Part shown: positions 46,627 through 60,768 of the stretch, in pieces | Layout: each line of letters starts with the position of its first letter | Numbering within the stretch: the stretch's first letter is position 1 | Assembly: GCF_035594125.1 (NCBI RefSeq) | Contig: NC_087156.1 | Span: 15,840,497 to 15,904,496, forward strand | Direction: 5' to 3' | Length of the DNA: 64,000 nucleotides | From: Scylla paramamosain | Taxonomy: Eukaryota; Arthropoda; Malacostraca; Decapoda; Portunidae | Translations under genes and position numbers: made by a program | Notes under the pieces: model-generated | Told to the model about the DNA's origin: nothing | What the model saw: only the letters and a program-made list of their open reading frames with translations | Databases searched by the model: none

Positions 46627-48199
46627 GCAGGGTGACGTTCGGGAAAGTACAAAACTAGTAAGAGAGTCTAATTTAAACCAGATACACTGCAAAGTAAATA
46701 ATGAGTGGTGTAGTATAGTGTATAATGTCAATAGCCACTTCTCTCGATGTGCGGGGAGTGTATACCGTGAAGGGCTGTAAGGAGCGGTGGGCACGGAGCG
46801 GCCAATCAGCACCCGGCGTCCCAGGTCATGAAAACGATGCCGCCTCGATCGTAAAGGGAAAAAATATTGGCCATCTTAGTAGCCACCAACCCGCCTTCCT
46901 GCAGTAGCTTCTCGTAACACCTGGGCTGGCCTCTTTTTATACAGGTTTTCCGGCACTTTATTAAATCACATTAAGTCCGTGTCCTAATTATTATAACACG
47001 TAAAATCGGTGTCCTAATTATCGGTATCAGTGATTTTAGACGATGTAAACAACAGTGATGGCCAACGTGGGACGACTTTAGATGATGTTTATATAGTGGC
47101 GTCTCCCAGCCAAGGATATGTTTAAGGTGCGTGTAAAAAAAGGACTGCTATTATCATTACTGTTCTTTATTTTAGTTTTTTTTTTTTTTTAAGTGTACGA
47201 AGGTTAGTAATTGCCTGGTTTGCCAATTACAGCATGGCAATGGAGGTTCTTTATAGACTGGCAGGTACCTTGGCTCTCCTAAATCGGATTTTGATTGTGC
47301 TTAGAATCGCTCTATTACTGTCTGTTCGATATCTTTTTAACTTGCTGTGAAATTGTATTAAGAAATTTTTTAATCGCTGTGCTCTCACTGACTCAGGCTC
47401 GGAGAAAAATGGTCTTTATCTTTGGATTTCAGCGGCTGTGATCATAATTTCTTGACTCGTAGATTGCATAAAAGAATGATAAGAATAAATAAATAAAAAG
47501 AAAAGAAAAGAAAATGTACATTGTTATGAAGATTAGTCTTAATTAGGATGTCGGTTTGCTTTTATTTTTCTGTATTAGCTCTTCCTTTCCATTTTGAGAT
47601 GGTCACTGATAGGCTGGAAAGAAGCAAATGTTTAATTAGCATACTAGTTAATTATTTAACCGAGAAAGATCATTAGTAACTAAGGGCACAATACAAATTC
47701 AGTCTGAAGAAGTAGTGTTTCTCAAACTTAGTAAACGTGAACACGCAAGAACATGCTCCGTATTCTTAAACGCTTTCTATTCTCATCAACCTTGTTGTTA
47801 GAGATTGTTAGTCGGATTTTTTATAGACGTTTTTGGTTACCGGTGATACAGAATCCTTGTTAAAGCTTTGTAATCATTGAAAGCACCCTTGAAAATCTTA
47901 ATATCTTCCACTAGAGCCTGTTAAATGAAAAGATAATTAAGACAACGAAATGTTTCGAAATGAGGCTCTATAACATTATTTTTTTGTATATCGAGCACCA
48001 ACGGGAGAAGTCTTTATGACGGTTCTGATGAGTGGCAGTGCTGGGCTTGCTTCCATGTGTACTCTACGGGGCCGCGACAACCACACATGCTAGTCGGTGT
48101 GACAAAGTGACTTCCTACTTGTGTCCTCTCATGCATTACTACAGCGACCACAGGAAGGATAATGATGTGTGATTGATGCCTTATGCTGCAGCTGTGTCC

Positions 48200-48257
<58 letters not shown>

Positions 48258-51200
48258 ATGGACTGGTTTGCTGTGTCATGGTGGCGGTGCGTGATGTGTG
48301 GACAAAACCTTGGCTATTTGACAGGAACCATTACTGTGATTTGTTAACAGAGTGGCTGGCCAATGCTCCTTATTGATCGCTTTTGTTATTACTCCTCAAA
48401 TATTACTAGTTTCCTCTCCTTTACAATTAAAGGAGAGGCGTAGATGGAATTATTTGTTGTTGTGTACAGGGAAGTATTTGTTGTCATGTTTAAAAGAGAA
48501 CAGACGAATGTCTTGTGGGTCCGTTTGTCCGTGAATTAGAAGTTGGACGTAATGTAGTTTCCCATGGTCCGGAAGGAGGCTCCCTCGACCGGAACCTTCC
48601 CACTAACAGAAGGGGAAGAGGACGAGGAGGAGAAGGAGGTGGAGAAGGAGGAGGAGGAGAAGGAAAAGGAGGAGGAGTAGGAGTAAGGAAAAGAAGATTA
48701 AGGTGATGACGATAGTAATGATAGTAATAGTGATGGTGATGTAAGGGGAATGGGAGGAAGGAACACAAAATGTAAGATAGAAAGGAAAAAGAATAATAAG
48801 AAGAGATGACGAAACAGAGACGTGAGGTGTAGTTGGAAAAGGAATAGCGGCGGAAGCAGGAAAGATAGAAGGAAAGGGGAAGTGGAGGAGGAAGTAGAGA
48901 GAAAAAGACAAAAAAAAAACAAAAACAAATAGTACGTACGTGACTCCAGTGTCTTGGCGGGGAGGTAATGAGTCTCCATTCCTGTCCATTCCCAAGCCGG
49001 AAGCACCTCTGGCCCTCTGTATTCCCCCCCCATCCCTCGTCCCGACACCTCCACGCACGTCCCCCATTCACCGCGACCATTCCCATTCATGGTTCCCGGC
49101 AGGTGAGGGACGGCTCCCACGGGACCGGAAGGAGGTTTGGGCGTGAGAGCCGCCAGTGACCCGAGCCGCCCCTTTCCCTCGCCCCTCCTTCTCCCCTAGC
49201 TCTGTTTCCCTCCCTTCGTCCCTCTTCCCCCCCTCACTACCATCCCTCCTCCCTCTTCTACCTTTCTTCCTCACACCGTTCTTCTTCCTTCCCTTCCTTG
49301 CTTCCTCACAACAGGTGTTTCCTTCCGTTGCACCTGCAGCAGTCGTCGCAGCGTCTTCTGTTATGCGAGCACCGTCATACGTCACTCGTCACCTGTTTCC
49401 TCCGCCGTGACGTTTACCACATTGTCTCGGAATCCTTCGTTCATTTGCTCTGTTTTTTTACTGCATCTTTCATCATGGGCAATTTTCGTATCATATCACT
49501 CTATATTCGTGGTTTCTCTTTATAATATTCCTTTACGTTTACTTTTTCTTGGTTCCATCTTTTTTCCTTCACGTCTATAGCCACTTTGTATTACGTTTGT
49601 GCTCTGCCCATAATGTTGTTATAAAAAGAAAGAACTACAAGTGGAAGAGCAATGTGGAATAGAACAAGGCTGTATCGTAATAGATTCAGTAAATTCATAA
49701 GGTATAAAAGCATGACTCCTCTAGAAATATACAGAACAGATAATTGGTATCATTTATGTGTTTTTTTTTTTAATATTTTACTTTTTTCTTACACTGCTGG
49801 CCCTTACATACTCTACATCCGGTCAGTCCTCTGTACCACCGATCCACGAGAAGAGGGAAGGTATCCTCGCTTCCACGAAGGTTACATAAAAATGACAGCT
49901 TGACATAATCGGCCTCAACAGAATGGCCATTCATAGCCGCGGCGATCCTCCTGTCTTCTCCCAAACATCCTTCCCCTTCGGCTGTTTTCCGGACAGTTTC
50001 CCACACAACTTCCGGTCTGATCACAAGAACAAGTTCGTATTCCCATTCCCGGCTTGGTGATTCCCACGAGACCGGAAGCGACGGGAATGACCGCGGAACC
50101 ACGTGCGCCACGGCGTCCGTACCACCGCCCGCGGGGTCGAGGGTCACGGCCTCGCTTTCTCTGTGGTTCCTCATTTCCACAATGTCTCGTACGCGGCACC
50201 AGGCGGTACCTTGCTGCACATGTTTTCTGTAGTGTTAGTTTGGATCTGTAAGGCTTTTCGTATTCAAGTGAATATGATGTATCATTGCCAGTTGATCCAG
50301 TGACGGAGTGAACATTTCATCCGCTGGGTTGTGGAAGGACATGAGTAGCGTGAACGAAGCCTTGCGGAGTGAGGAACACACGGGCGAGCTTCCGACCGGC
50401 GATGATTGCAATGTAATGAGTCTCGGAAGTGGGTGGACGCAAACTCATGGCTGCAGCCAAAGGTGCGGGACGGTATTGTACAACCACCCCCGAAATTGCC
50501 TGCTGTTTTCCTCTTGTCTCGTTTTTTCTTTCTTGACATCAGCCCCAAATTAGAGCGACCCTCCCGCTCTATGGATACACTGCCTCATCAGAAATCACCT
50601 GCATGTCACAAATGGAGTTGCTGTGGCCATAAGAAAGGGCACGTCACGACCTGTAAAGGTGAAGTTTTTCTTCATGATGGTGCAGGGACGCTATATCCAG
50701 GTGCAGCAGTGCTCGCCAGGGTCTATGGTCGACCCTGGTCAAGGGCACAGGATCATGGGGGACCTTAAGGTCACTTTGCTTCCCCGCGGCGGGTGTAATT
50801 TGCAGCGTTTGTGTGGCGAGGAATATCCTGGACGTGCTGTATGGCGGCGAAACGCAGGTGAACCTCGTCCCAGGACGCAGGTCGCTGAATCCTTTGCGCC
50901 ACTTTTGTCCCGAGGCGCCGCACACTCCTTCGTGCATTATAACATGTTGGGCTGACATAATATACTTCCACCTGAAAAGGAGGCGTAGCATTGTTAGTTT
51001 TTCGCGATAAAAGTGCTAACGCTTAAATCACAGTAGTGCCCACTGCGGTCTGTGCTGCGCAAGTGCGTGGGTAACTACTCCCCCAGCACTCCAAGCACTA
51101 CACTCCACTCCCAGGCAACCTTCCTATACACCCACCATTCTCAGACATATTAATGCATCGGAGCTCACCCAGTATTGACAGTGGCGTCACAACAGCAAGT

Positions 51201-51812
51201 TCATACTGCACTCGTTCTTATTGACCCGTAATGCTCAATGTTTGCGGTGTTCGTGAATGTAATGGATTATCACTATCAGTCTATCTATTTATCTATCCCT
51301 CTAGCAGTATTGAAGGTTCATCATGAGTTAAGTCGCTTATTCTCTGACGTGAAAGAACATATTATTTTGAGCAGATAATTCCCAGTAAATATGTATGGTT
51401 TTCGTATTCACACTCATTAACCTCAGTCCTCCATTACGCACCCATCGCGCAACACTCCACGGGCTAAACTTTCCATGATTCACCTCGATTCCCTCAGGTG
51501 AGAAACGAGACAGGTTAATGAAGAGGCCTTCCAGCTGCCGGGAAATAAAAAAAAAACTCTCGTCACCCGTAATTATCTCTTGATTATCTACATTTTTAAG
51601 TTTTATTCTTGTCCTTTTTAAGCCACACTGCCTTTGTTTATTACCGATAGATTTACCAGTTTTAAGAGGAGTCTATTGTGTTGAGAATGTCTTGGGTAAC
51701 ATTTTCTCTAAAATATCCTGGAGTCGTGATGTAAAATTTGATAAAAAAAAAATAATCATAACTATAATAAACACATCAACCTAATAATAAAACCTATAAA
51801 AACAACGGCTAC
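46624..51812. other. Long mostly unique stretch
   Basis: AT-rich at 46900-47980, GGA words at 48610-48700, C/T-rich at 49160-49300, GC-rich at 49930-50980. Frames of up to about 150 codons occur in the GC-rich parts on both strands with no domain, as chance predicts. Confidence 0.5.
48200..48256. repeat. (GT)28
   Basis: Pure GT run. Confidence 0.97.
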
Positions 51813-52282
<470 letters not shown>

Positions 52283-52355
52283 ATAGAGGAGCTTCATGAG
52301 TGAAACAAAACCTGAAAAAAAGGTGAATGAGGAAGGTCTAGCAAGAAGAAGACAA

Positions 52356-52474
<119 letters not shown>

Positions 52475-52702
52475 GAAGACGTGACTACCATGAGGAAGAC
52501 TTAAGGAGACAGAGCTTGGGGAAGGGGAAAGGGAGAGGGAAGGCACTGGAAGAAGAGGGAGGTGACAGATAGGAGGGAGAAGATTGCTACGTGGAGAGGG
52601 AGGCGAGTGGGGAAAGAAAGAACACAGGAAGGAGAGGGAGGGGGAAAGTTGGGGGAAGATTGTTAGATGGAGGGAGTGAGAGGGGGGACTGGGGAGGTAA
52701 TC

Positions 52703-52823
52703 ATGAACAGGAGGGGACCGGAGTGCAGCCTGCAGAGCCCCTTCGGCGGTCACTCGCTGGTGGCTGGCAGTTCCTCGTTACGGTGGGCGGTGCTGGAGGA
52801 GCAGGTGGCGGCGGCGGCGTCGG
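52703..52823 (+). CDS. Candidate first coding exon, unknown protein (low confidence)
   Basis: An ATG with A at -3 opens a 40-codon frame of ordinary composition: MNRRGPECSLQSPFGG, a Ser/Leu stretch, WAVLEEQV, then a short Ala run. It ends at a consensus-like splice donor, GG|GTGAGT at 52824. The exon would end in phase 1. It stands out because it is not microsatellite-derived, although it lies between GA and GGA arrays. I see no domain and cannot name a family. No matching downstream exon could be chosen by eye, so it may be chance. Confidence 0.25.
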
Positions 52824-52855
52824 GTGAGTGGCCCCGGGAGTATCAGAGCACGGCG

Positions 52856-52979
52856 GGAGGAGGAGGAGGAGGAGGAGGAGGAGGAGGAGGAGGAGGAGGA
52901 GGAGGAGGAGGAGAAAAGAAGGAAGAGTAAGATGAAGAAGTAGTTCTCAAACTTCTTCACATTGCTTGAAGTGTTTCTT

Positions 52980-53017
<38 letters not shown>

Positions 53018-53042
53018 TGTGTGTTTCCGTGTCTTGCTGCAA

Positions 53043-53080
<38 letters not shown>
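52856..53080. repeat. (GGA)n, (GT)n, (AC)n
   Basis: GGA at 52856-52912. Then GT at 52984-53024 and AC at 53046-53080, complementary arms about 20 bases apart. Confidence 0.96.
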
Positions 53081-53081
<1 letters not shown>

Positions 53082-53175
53082 CCTCAAGCCCAAATTATCC
53101 CTTAAGAAGATCTGACCCCCTTGACTCTGCCTCTTTTATCCCCGCATCACCGACTCCCGTCGGAGATGTGCTGTT

Positions 53176-53177
<2 letters not shown>

Positions 53178-53269
<92 letters not shown>
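53178..53269. repeat. (GA)46
   Basis: Pure GA run. Confidence 0.97.
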
Positions 53270-53272
<3 letters not shown>

Positions 53273-54409
53273 CCCCACCACCTTGCATATCGAACACTCA
53301 CAGACTCTGATCAATCTCCACCAGTCTTTCTTTCAAGTCACTCATAAACCATACGTCGAATTAGGAAGTCGAACGAGACTCTAATTTGCGTTCGCCGTGT
53401 CCACCATCACCCGACTCGACCCTCGACATGATAACATTCGATAGCACTTCAGGGGGCGTCTTGCGAGTCATGACGCCCATACCTCATGTGACGTCCCTTC
53501 CCAGCCCACACGGAGCGTTCAAGGGCTGAAGGGAGTGACGGAAAAAAAGTTCTTATGGGGGACCTGTTGTTTGTCTGAAGGATTCTCGTGCACTTTAATC
53601 TGTAAATGTTACTTTGAAATTCTCTTGTGGGAGGAAAGTCTGTCCTGTTCGTGGTCTTTTTAACTACACTGTCTTGATTCTTTTTTTTTTTTTTGTCGTT
53701 AAGACCGCGATAGAAAATGTTTAAATGGGCAAATTAAAGAATAAAAAGAAAGAGAGAATAAGAGGTCACTTGTTTATTTATTTATTTACTTATATATTTA
53801 TTTATAGTGAGCTCCAGAATAATTCAAGAAACTGTGGTAAAAGAAAACAAATTAAAAGAAATATTTGCTTGTGATTATGGGGAAAAAATATCTAGTATTG
53901 AAAACAGCGAGTCACCTTTGAATATTACAATACTATCCTGAGGGATGTTTAATCTGGCAACATTTCAGTAAGGTTGATTAGTGACTCTCTGCACTCTGCC
54001 ATGTACCTCCTATCACACTTCAATTAAGAATCCCAGCCAGGAGTAAACATTGGAAGAGTATAATACTGTGGCATCGCTGATTAAGACTGAAGACAAGGGT
54101 GAGCATTGGGGCGTTTTATAGCTGTTGCTCATGTTACATTTAAGGCGACAGAATACTGGATGACTACTTCTAATGGAGCCCCGCAGGAGGAACAAGGAAG
54201 CGACGAAGTGCATTTAAAAAAGACTGGGATTGGAAATAGCCACTTAAGACTCTGTTACTCACAGGCTGGTGTTCCTTGTCGTGCTCCAATTGATGATATT
54301 TATAATTCGACTCATTAGCTTCAGAATTCATCAGTCCAGTGAGCAAATACAACAGGCTCGGGGTTTCGATGAGAGATGGACGTGGGTGGAGGGCAGGAAT
54401 TATGATTGG

Positions 54410-54411
<2 letters not shown>
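53270..54411. other. Unique AT-leaning spacer
   Basis: ATTT words at 53775-53805. No gene or RNA seen. Confidence 0.6.
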
Positions 54412-54503
<92 letters not shown>

Positions 54504-54526
54504 ACGTGTTAAGGGGTTCGGCCAAA

Positions 54527-54574
<48 letters not shown>
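54412..54574. repeat. (GT)44 - 29-base spacer - (AC)n
   Basis: GT 54412-54500 and AC 54530-54574 are complementary arms around a short unique loop (TTACGTGTTAAGGGGTTCGG...). This is the tightest such pair in the window. Confidence 0.96.
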
Positions 54575-54575
<1 letters not shown>

Positions 54576-55346
54576 CCTACTCAATATATTGTACACTCCC
54601 AAAATATTAAGAGAAGAAGAGAATAATAATAATAAAAAAAGAAAGAAAGTTAACCAGTTTATTTTCAGAGGTGTATTGATGCTCCTCTTTTGAAACAGTG
54701 CAAGTTGCAGAAGAAAGAAAAAAAAAGAAAGACAGAAACAGGTACAAAATTCCAGAGCTTACCAGTAAAAGGAAAAAATGAAGATAGCTGTTGGGAGAGG
54801 AAGATTTATTATGGTTCCAGTTTTATTGTATTCTCATGGTAATGTAGGCGATGATCTATTTGGTTCTTGCTGTGATTTGAGGGGACCTGATATGCTGGCT
54901 TTGATGTTTGTATGAGGTGATATGTTTGGAGCGGGTTTGGGAAGCAGATGTTGTGCGTGGCTGGGACTGGCGTGGTGCTGGCGTGAGAGGCGGTAACATT
55001 CCTGGTGGAAAGAGGTATGAGAGTCTTGTGTTTATTTTGCTTGGTGTTCTGGTGTTCTAAGATGAAGCAACCTGGTATTGTAAAGAAGAACATGGAAATC
55101 CTGGGTCTTTGTATTGTAAAGAAGAAGAGGATGACGATGGAATAAGAGAAGGGGGAAAAGGAGGGACATGAGAAGGTTAGAGTTGATAGTGACATCTCTT
55201 GGTGGAAAATGACATTCTTGGGCTTAGTTTAAAGAGAGATGACATCCTTGATTGTGGGAGATGAGCTGAAATCCCTGAAATGTCCTGGACAAGTTACATC
55301 CTTGACATCTTTCTGACCTTCGATTGATTGGTAAAACGTTACATTC

Positions 55347-55347
<1 letters not shown>

Positions 55348-55396
<49 letters not shown>
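55348..55396. repeat. (GA)n
   Basis: Pure GA run of about 49 bases. Confidence 0.96.
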
Positions 55397-56721
<1,325 letters not shown>

Positions 56722-59271
56722 GCGTGACCTTGAAGATAAACCGTGAGAAGCCTTACCTCTCCATGTTGATGTGAGGCGAGGCGGGATGGCGTGACGATAG
56801 GCCGCGGGGTAATGACAATACGAGGAGCAAAAATATTGATAGCACGAAGCCCCCAAAGAGACCGGCAGGCTGAGGGCGAGGCAAGGAGTGGGAATAGGAT
56901 AGGGTTTGGTGACTGAAAGGATAGGAGATCGATATAAGATGGCATGATTGAGTGATGTTTGCGAGATGGGAGGTGAAAAGGGGGAGAAGAAAGAGAGAGA
57001 GAGTTGGAAAGAGAAGAAATAGGGAATAAGAAAAAAAAAACAGTAGTAATGTAACAAAAAACTAAGTATCTAATTGAAAACGTAAATAAAATGAAACTAA
57101 ATCGTTTCTTGAATATATAATAAAAAATAAATAAATAAAAATAAAGGTTTAAATTTACTTAAGTTCCTGAATTCTCTCTCACACGTGCTTCTTTTTTTTC
57201 TCAAGCTCACGATGTTATGTATATTTCTGAGCCCCGCCCGCCACAACCCGCCGCGCAGGACACAGTGGACACGGCGGAGCAAATATCACCATCCTCTCCT
57301 CTCCTCAACATACGTATTTCCTTTCCTGTAACATTCTCATCGCTCCTTTTGCGTCTTGGGGAACCTCTTGAACAAAAACAAAACAAGGGTAAACAATGGA
57401 GAGCGCCGTGCCCCCTGTCAGTGTAAAATAAGAGAGCGTCACCAAGATTCATTCTGTTGCAACCTCCCCCCGTCGACCTCCACTTCCCCCGAATGCACAT
57501 TTCTCAACGCTGCCACGTAACACGCCGCCGTCCTTCCCCCATCCCTTCCCTGTCACGGCAACCCATGCAACCTATCCCAGGAACACACGAGATTCACTAG
57601 CGTGCTCCTCCCTGATTCCTCCCATTCCTTTGCTGCTTTCCTTCCTCACATCCTCTTTCCTTTATACTTTCTATGTATGCCTCTCTTCCTATCTGTGCCC
57701 CTCATTTTGGTCTCCCTTCTCCGCTTCTCATCTCCAGCTTGATATTAATTCTAGACCTTGATGTTTTGTGCAATCTACCGAGCAGTCCCATCCCTCGACA
57801 GCCAGATAACCTTACTTGATACGGTGCTGTAAAAGACCAAAGGTTGTCTTTCCCATTCACACCAGCCATCCAGCCTGACTACACACCCAGAGTCTCCTCA
57901 CTACGCAGTGTTGTTCCTTGGCAATGGCGTGTCTGAGGAATTCCCTGCCAACCCTGTGCGGCCTCCAAGGAAAGCCACCTCCGATGATCCCTCTGCCCTG
58001 ACGCCTAATGAAACGAGAGATCTGACGTGGGACAAGTTTTTAAAATGTAATAGTTGGATAAACATGAAGGAGGTCGTACCCTCTTGCCGGTGAATGTAAG
58101 ACGCCGCCGCTCTGCCATACCCGCCCCAACACTAATACAGATAGAGACACTCGCTATAAACATTAGCCATAAGCACGAGGGACCTTCTTGAGTTGCCCCA
58201 TAGAGCCGTGGTGACCTCTAGACCCGTCTCATCTATCCGGGTGACGCCCTGCCATAGATACAGCCGAGCTCTGACCACGATATATGATGCGACACCCCTG
58301 AGGCAGACACTTACCTTTGTCTGCACCGTCACCTGAAGACAAGGGCACCCCGCACCGTCGCACCATTGGGATGGCAGCGACCCCGCGGGACCCACACTGA
58401 ACGAAGGACATCGAGCAGAGAATACTCATGGTGACACGACCCACTACCCTTCAGGGGAATGCCGCCTCGTGCATGCGCAAAGATTAAACCGTGTTGAAAA
58501 TGTTTCGTCCGTCTCGGCCTTGGAAGTAGGAGACCGAATCTAATGCGAGCAGATAGATCTGTATAACATTTTATGTCTCCGTATTTTTCATCGCATCATC
58601 ATCACTTTGTTCTGCCGGTGTTGCCTTTTCCTGCTTGCCCACAGTAAACTTTAGGTATTTATTCCAGCCGCCCACGTTCAGCCTTTCTTAATTTTAAATC
58701 AGGAGGCTTTGCAATGGGCGCACTCTTGCCACCGTCAAAAATTAATTTAAGTGGCTCGCATATTCGTGCACGGTCTGCGCGGTGCTCATGAGTAGTTCCA
58801 AATGAGAAAATATTACCAAAGGCGGCGAAGCGGGTGCAGGCGTCCTCGGGAGAACCACCTCGGGAACCTGTCGGGCGGCCAGGCGCTGCGCCAACAACAC
58901 GCCGCGGCTCAGGACCAGGAGGCTGGGCTGCGTCTCCTTTAGGAAACCACTTGGGGCTTATACGTCAGTCACCCTCGAGATAAGAAACAAACAACTCAGT
59001 AGATCTGTGAAGCGAGTCTGAATTACTACAATGGCGAATAAAAATAACTGTCAAAATGTAAACCATGCAAGGCCGAATGCCGCCATAACTCAGATTCCAT
59101 CATGGCCAGGGCGGAAAGGTATGTCGCGGCCGTCCCTCGTCAGTGCCCCTGTGACACGCCACTCAGGGGACCTGGCGGGTACCTGGTGGACAATAGGGAG
59201 GAGACTTAAACAAATGGGAAGCAAGCAACGCCGCCCGGTGACCCTAGCTTGGGGTCTGACGGCCGCCTGGC

Positions 59272-59273
<2 letters not shown>
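56722..59273. other. Unique spacer
   Basis: 57850-58600 and 58800-59270 are GC-balanced and non-repetitive. A 61-codon frame at 57908-58093 has protein-like composition but no known domain. Confidence 0.5.

Positions 59274-59332
<59 letters not shown>
59274..59332. repeat. (GA)29
   Basis: Pure GA run inside an otherwise GC-rich unique stretch. Confidence 0.97.
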
Positions 59333-59333
<1 letters not shown>

Positions 59334-59806
59334 ACGGTAAAAACGAAGAGATCGGGAGGACGGGGTTGCGAGGGATACAAACAACATCACTCCAGCACTT
59401 CTCAGTGTATGGTGTGCTCGTGGTTCTTTTCCTCTCCCCGCTGCGCCCCTCAGCCCTTCACTTCCTCCAAGGCTCCAGCAGCTGGCCGGAGCGTGTTGGC
59501 ACGTACCCGCCGCCTCTCATGCATTCCAAACCGAGTTCAGATTACCTGCCGCTGCTCAACGCTCAAGAACAGCCCTCACAGATACCCTCTCTGATTCGCT
59601 GGCCCCGACACACTCCATCCCGGGCCTGAGTGATAGACGTCAGACCGATTATATTCAGTGTGCTTGCTTTGATTCGACTATGAAGAACTTAATGCTGATA
59701 CGTGCATGTTAGGGATTGCAATGGACTGTGTGACGTCCATCGGGCTCGATTTTACGATGATTTTTCTAAACAGTTGTTCTGCAAATATGGCGTTTAGCAT
59801 ATGGTT

Positions 59807-59891
<85 letters not shown>

Positions 59892-60119
59892 TGTGTATGT
59901 AGTTTGAAGATTAACAAAGAGTGACAGTATGAACAAGAGGCTGAGGAGAAGGAAGAAGATGAGGAGGAGAAGGAGGAGGAGGAGGAGGAGGAGGAGGAGG
60001 AGGAGGAGGAAGAGGAGGAAGAGGAGGAAGAGGAGGAGGGAGATTCAGATACCCATCACTACATATGTGCATATTGTATCTGTGTACGTATTTCTTACAT
60101 TGAAAAAAAAAAAGTTTAA

Positions 60120-60160
<41 letters not shown>
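59807..60160. repeat. (GT)n, (GGA)n, (GT)n
   Basis: GT 59807-59890, GGA/AGG 59960-60038, GT 60122-60160. Confidence 0.96.
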
Positions 60161-60161
<1 letters not shown>

Positions 60162-60342
60162 TCGATTTGCATGCACGAATGGTCATGAGCGTTGTGTCTT
60201 AATACGACGCTACAGAGGCGCCGCCGCCCCCTTTCCCTGGCTCCCTTAAGATGCACCTTCATCTTCTCCTTAAATTCTCTCGAGGTGCAACACTCCATTT
60301 ATCAGCATCTCTCATGCATACAGAGGCCACGCAAGCATGTAC

Positions 60343-60344
<2 letters not shown>

Positions 60345-60377
<33 letters not shown>

Positions 60378-60679
60378 CACTACCACAACCAACTCCTTTC
60401 TTTCCTTTCTTCTTATCGGCACCCACCACCAGCCACAACCACCTTCACTTCCTCGTCTTTCTCTTCTCCCTCCTCTACCTCCTCCTCCTCCTCCTCCTCC
60501 TCCTTCTCCTCCTCCTCCTCCTCCTCCTCCTCCTCCTCCTCCTCCTCCACCTTTCTCCTGCTCCTCCTCACCAGATATGCTGTGTCTGGGAAGTTAAAGC
60601 AAAAATTATTATAATGATTTTTTCTAAAGTCATGTGTGGCTTTTAGAACAAAGATTTTTAAACCCGTGAGCTCATTCCA

Positions 60680-60767
<88 letters not shown>
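60345..60767. repeat. (AC)n, (CCT)n, (GT)n
   Basis: AC 60345-60376, CCT 60475-60548, GT 60682-60767. Confidence 0.96.
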
Positions 60768-60768
<1 letters not shown>

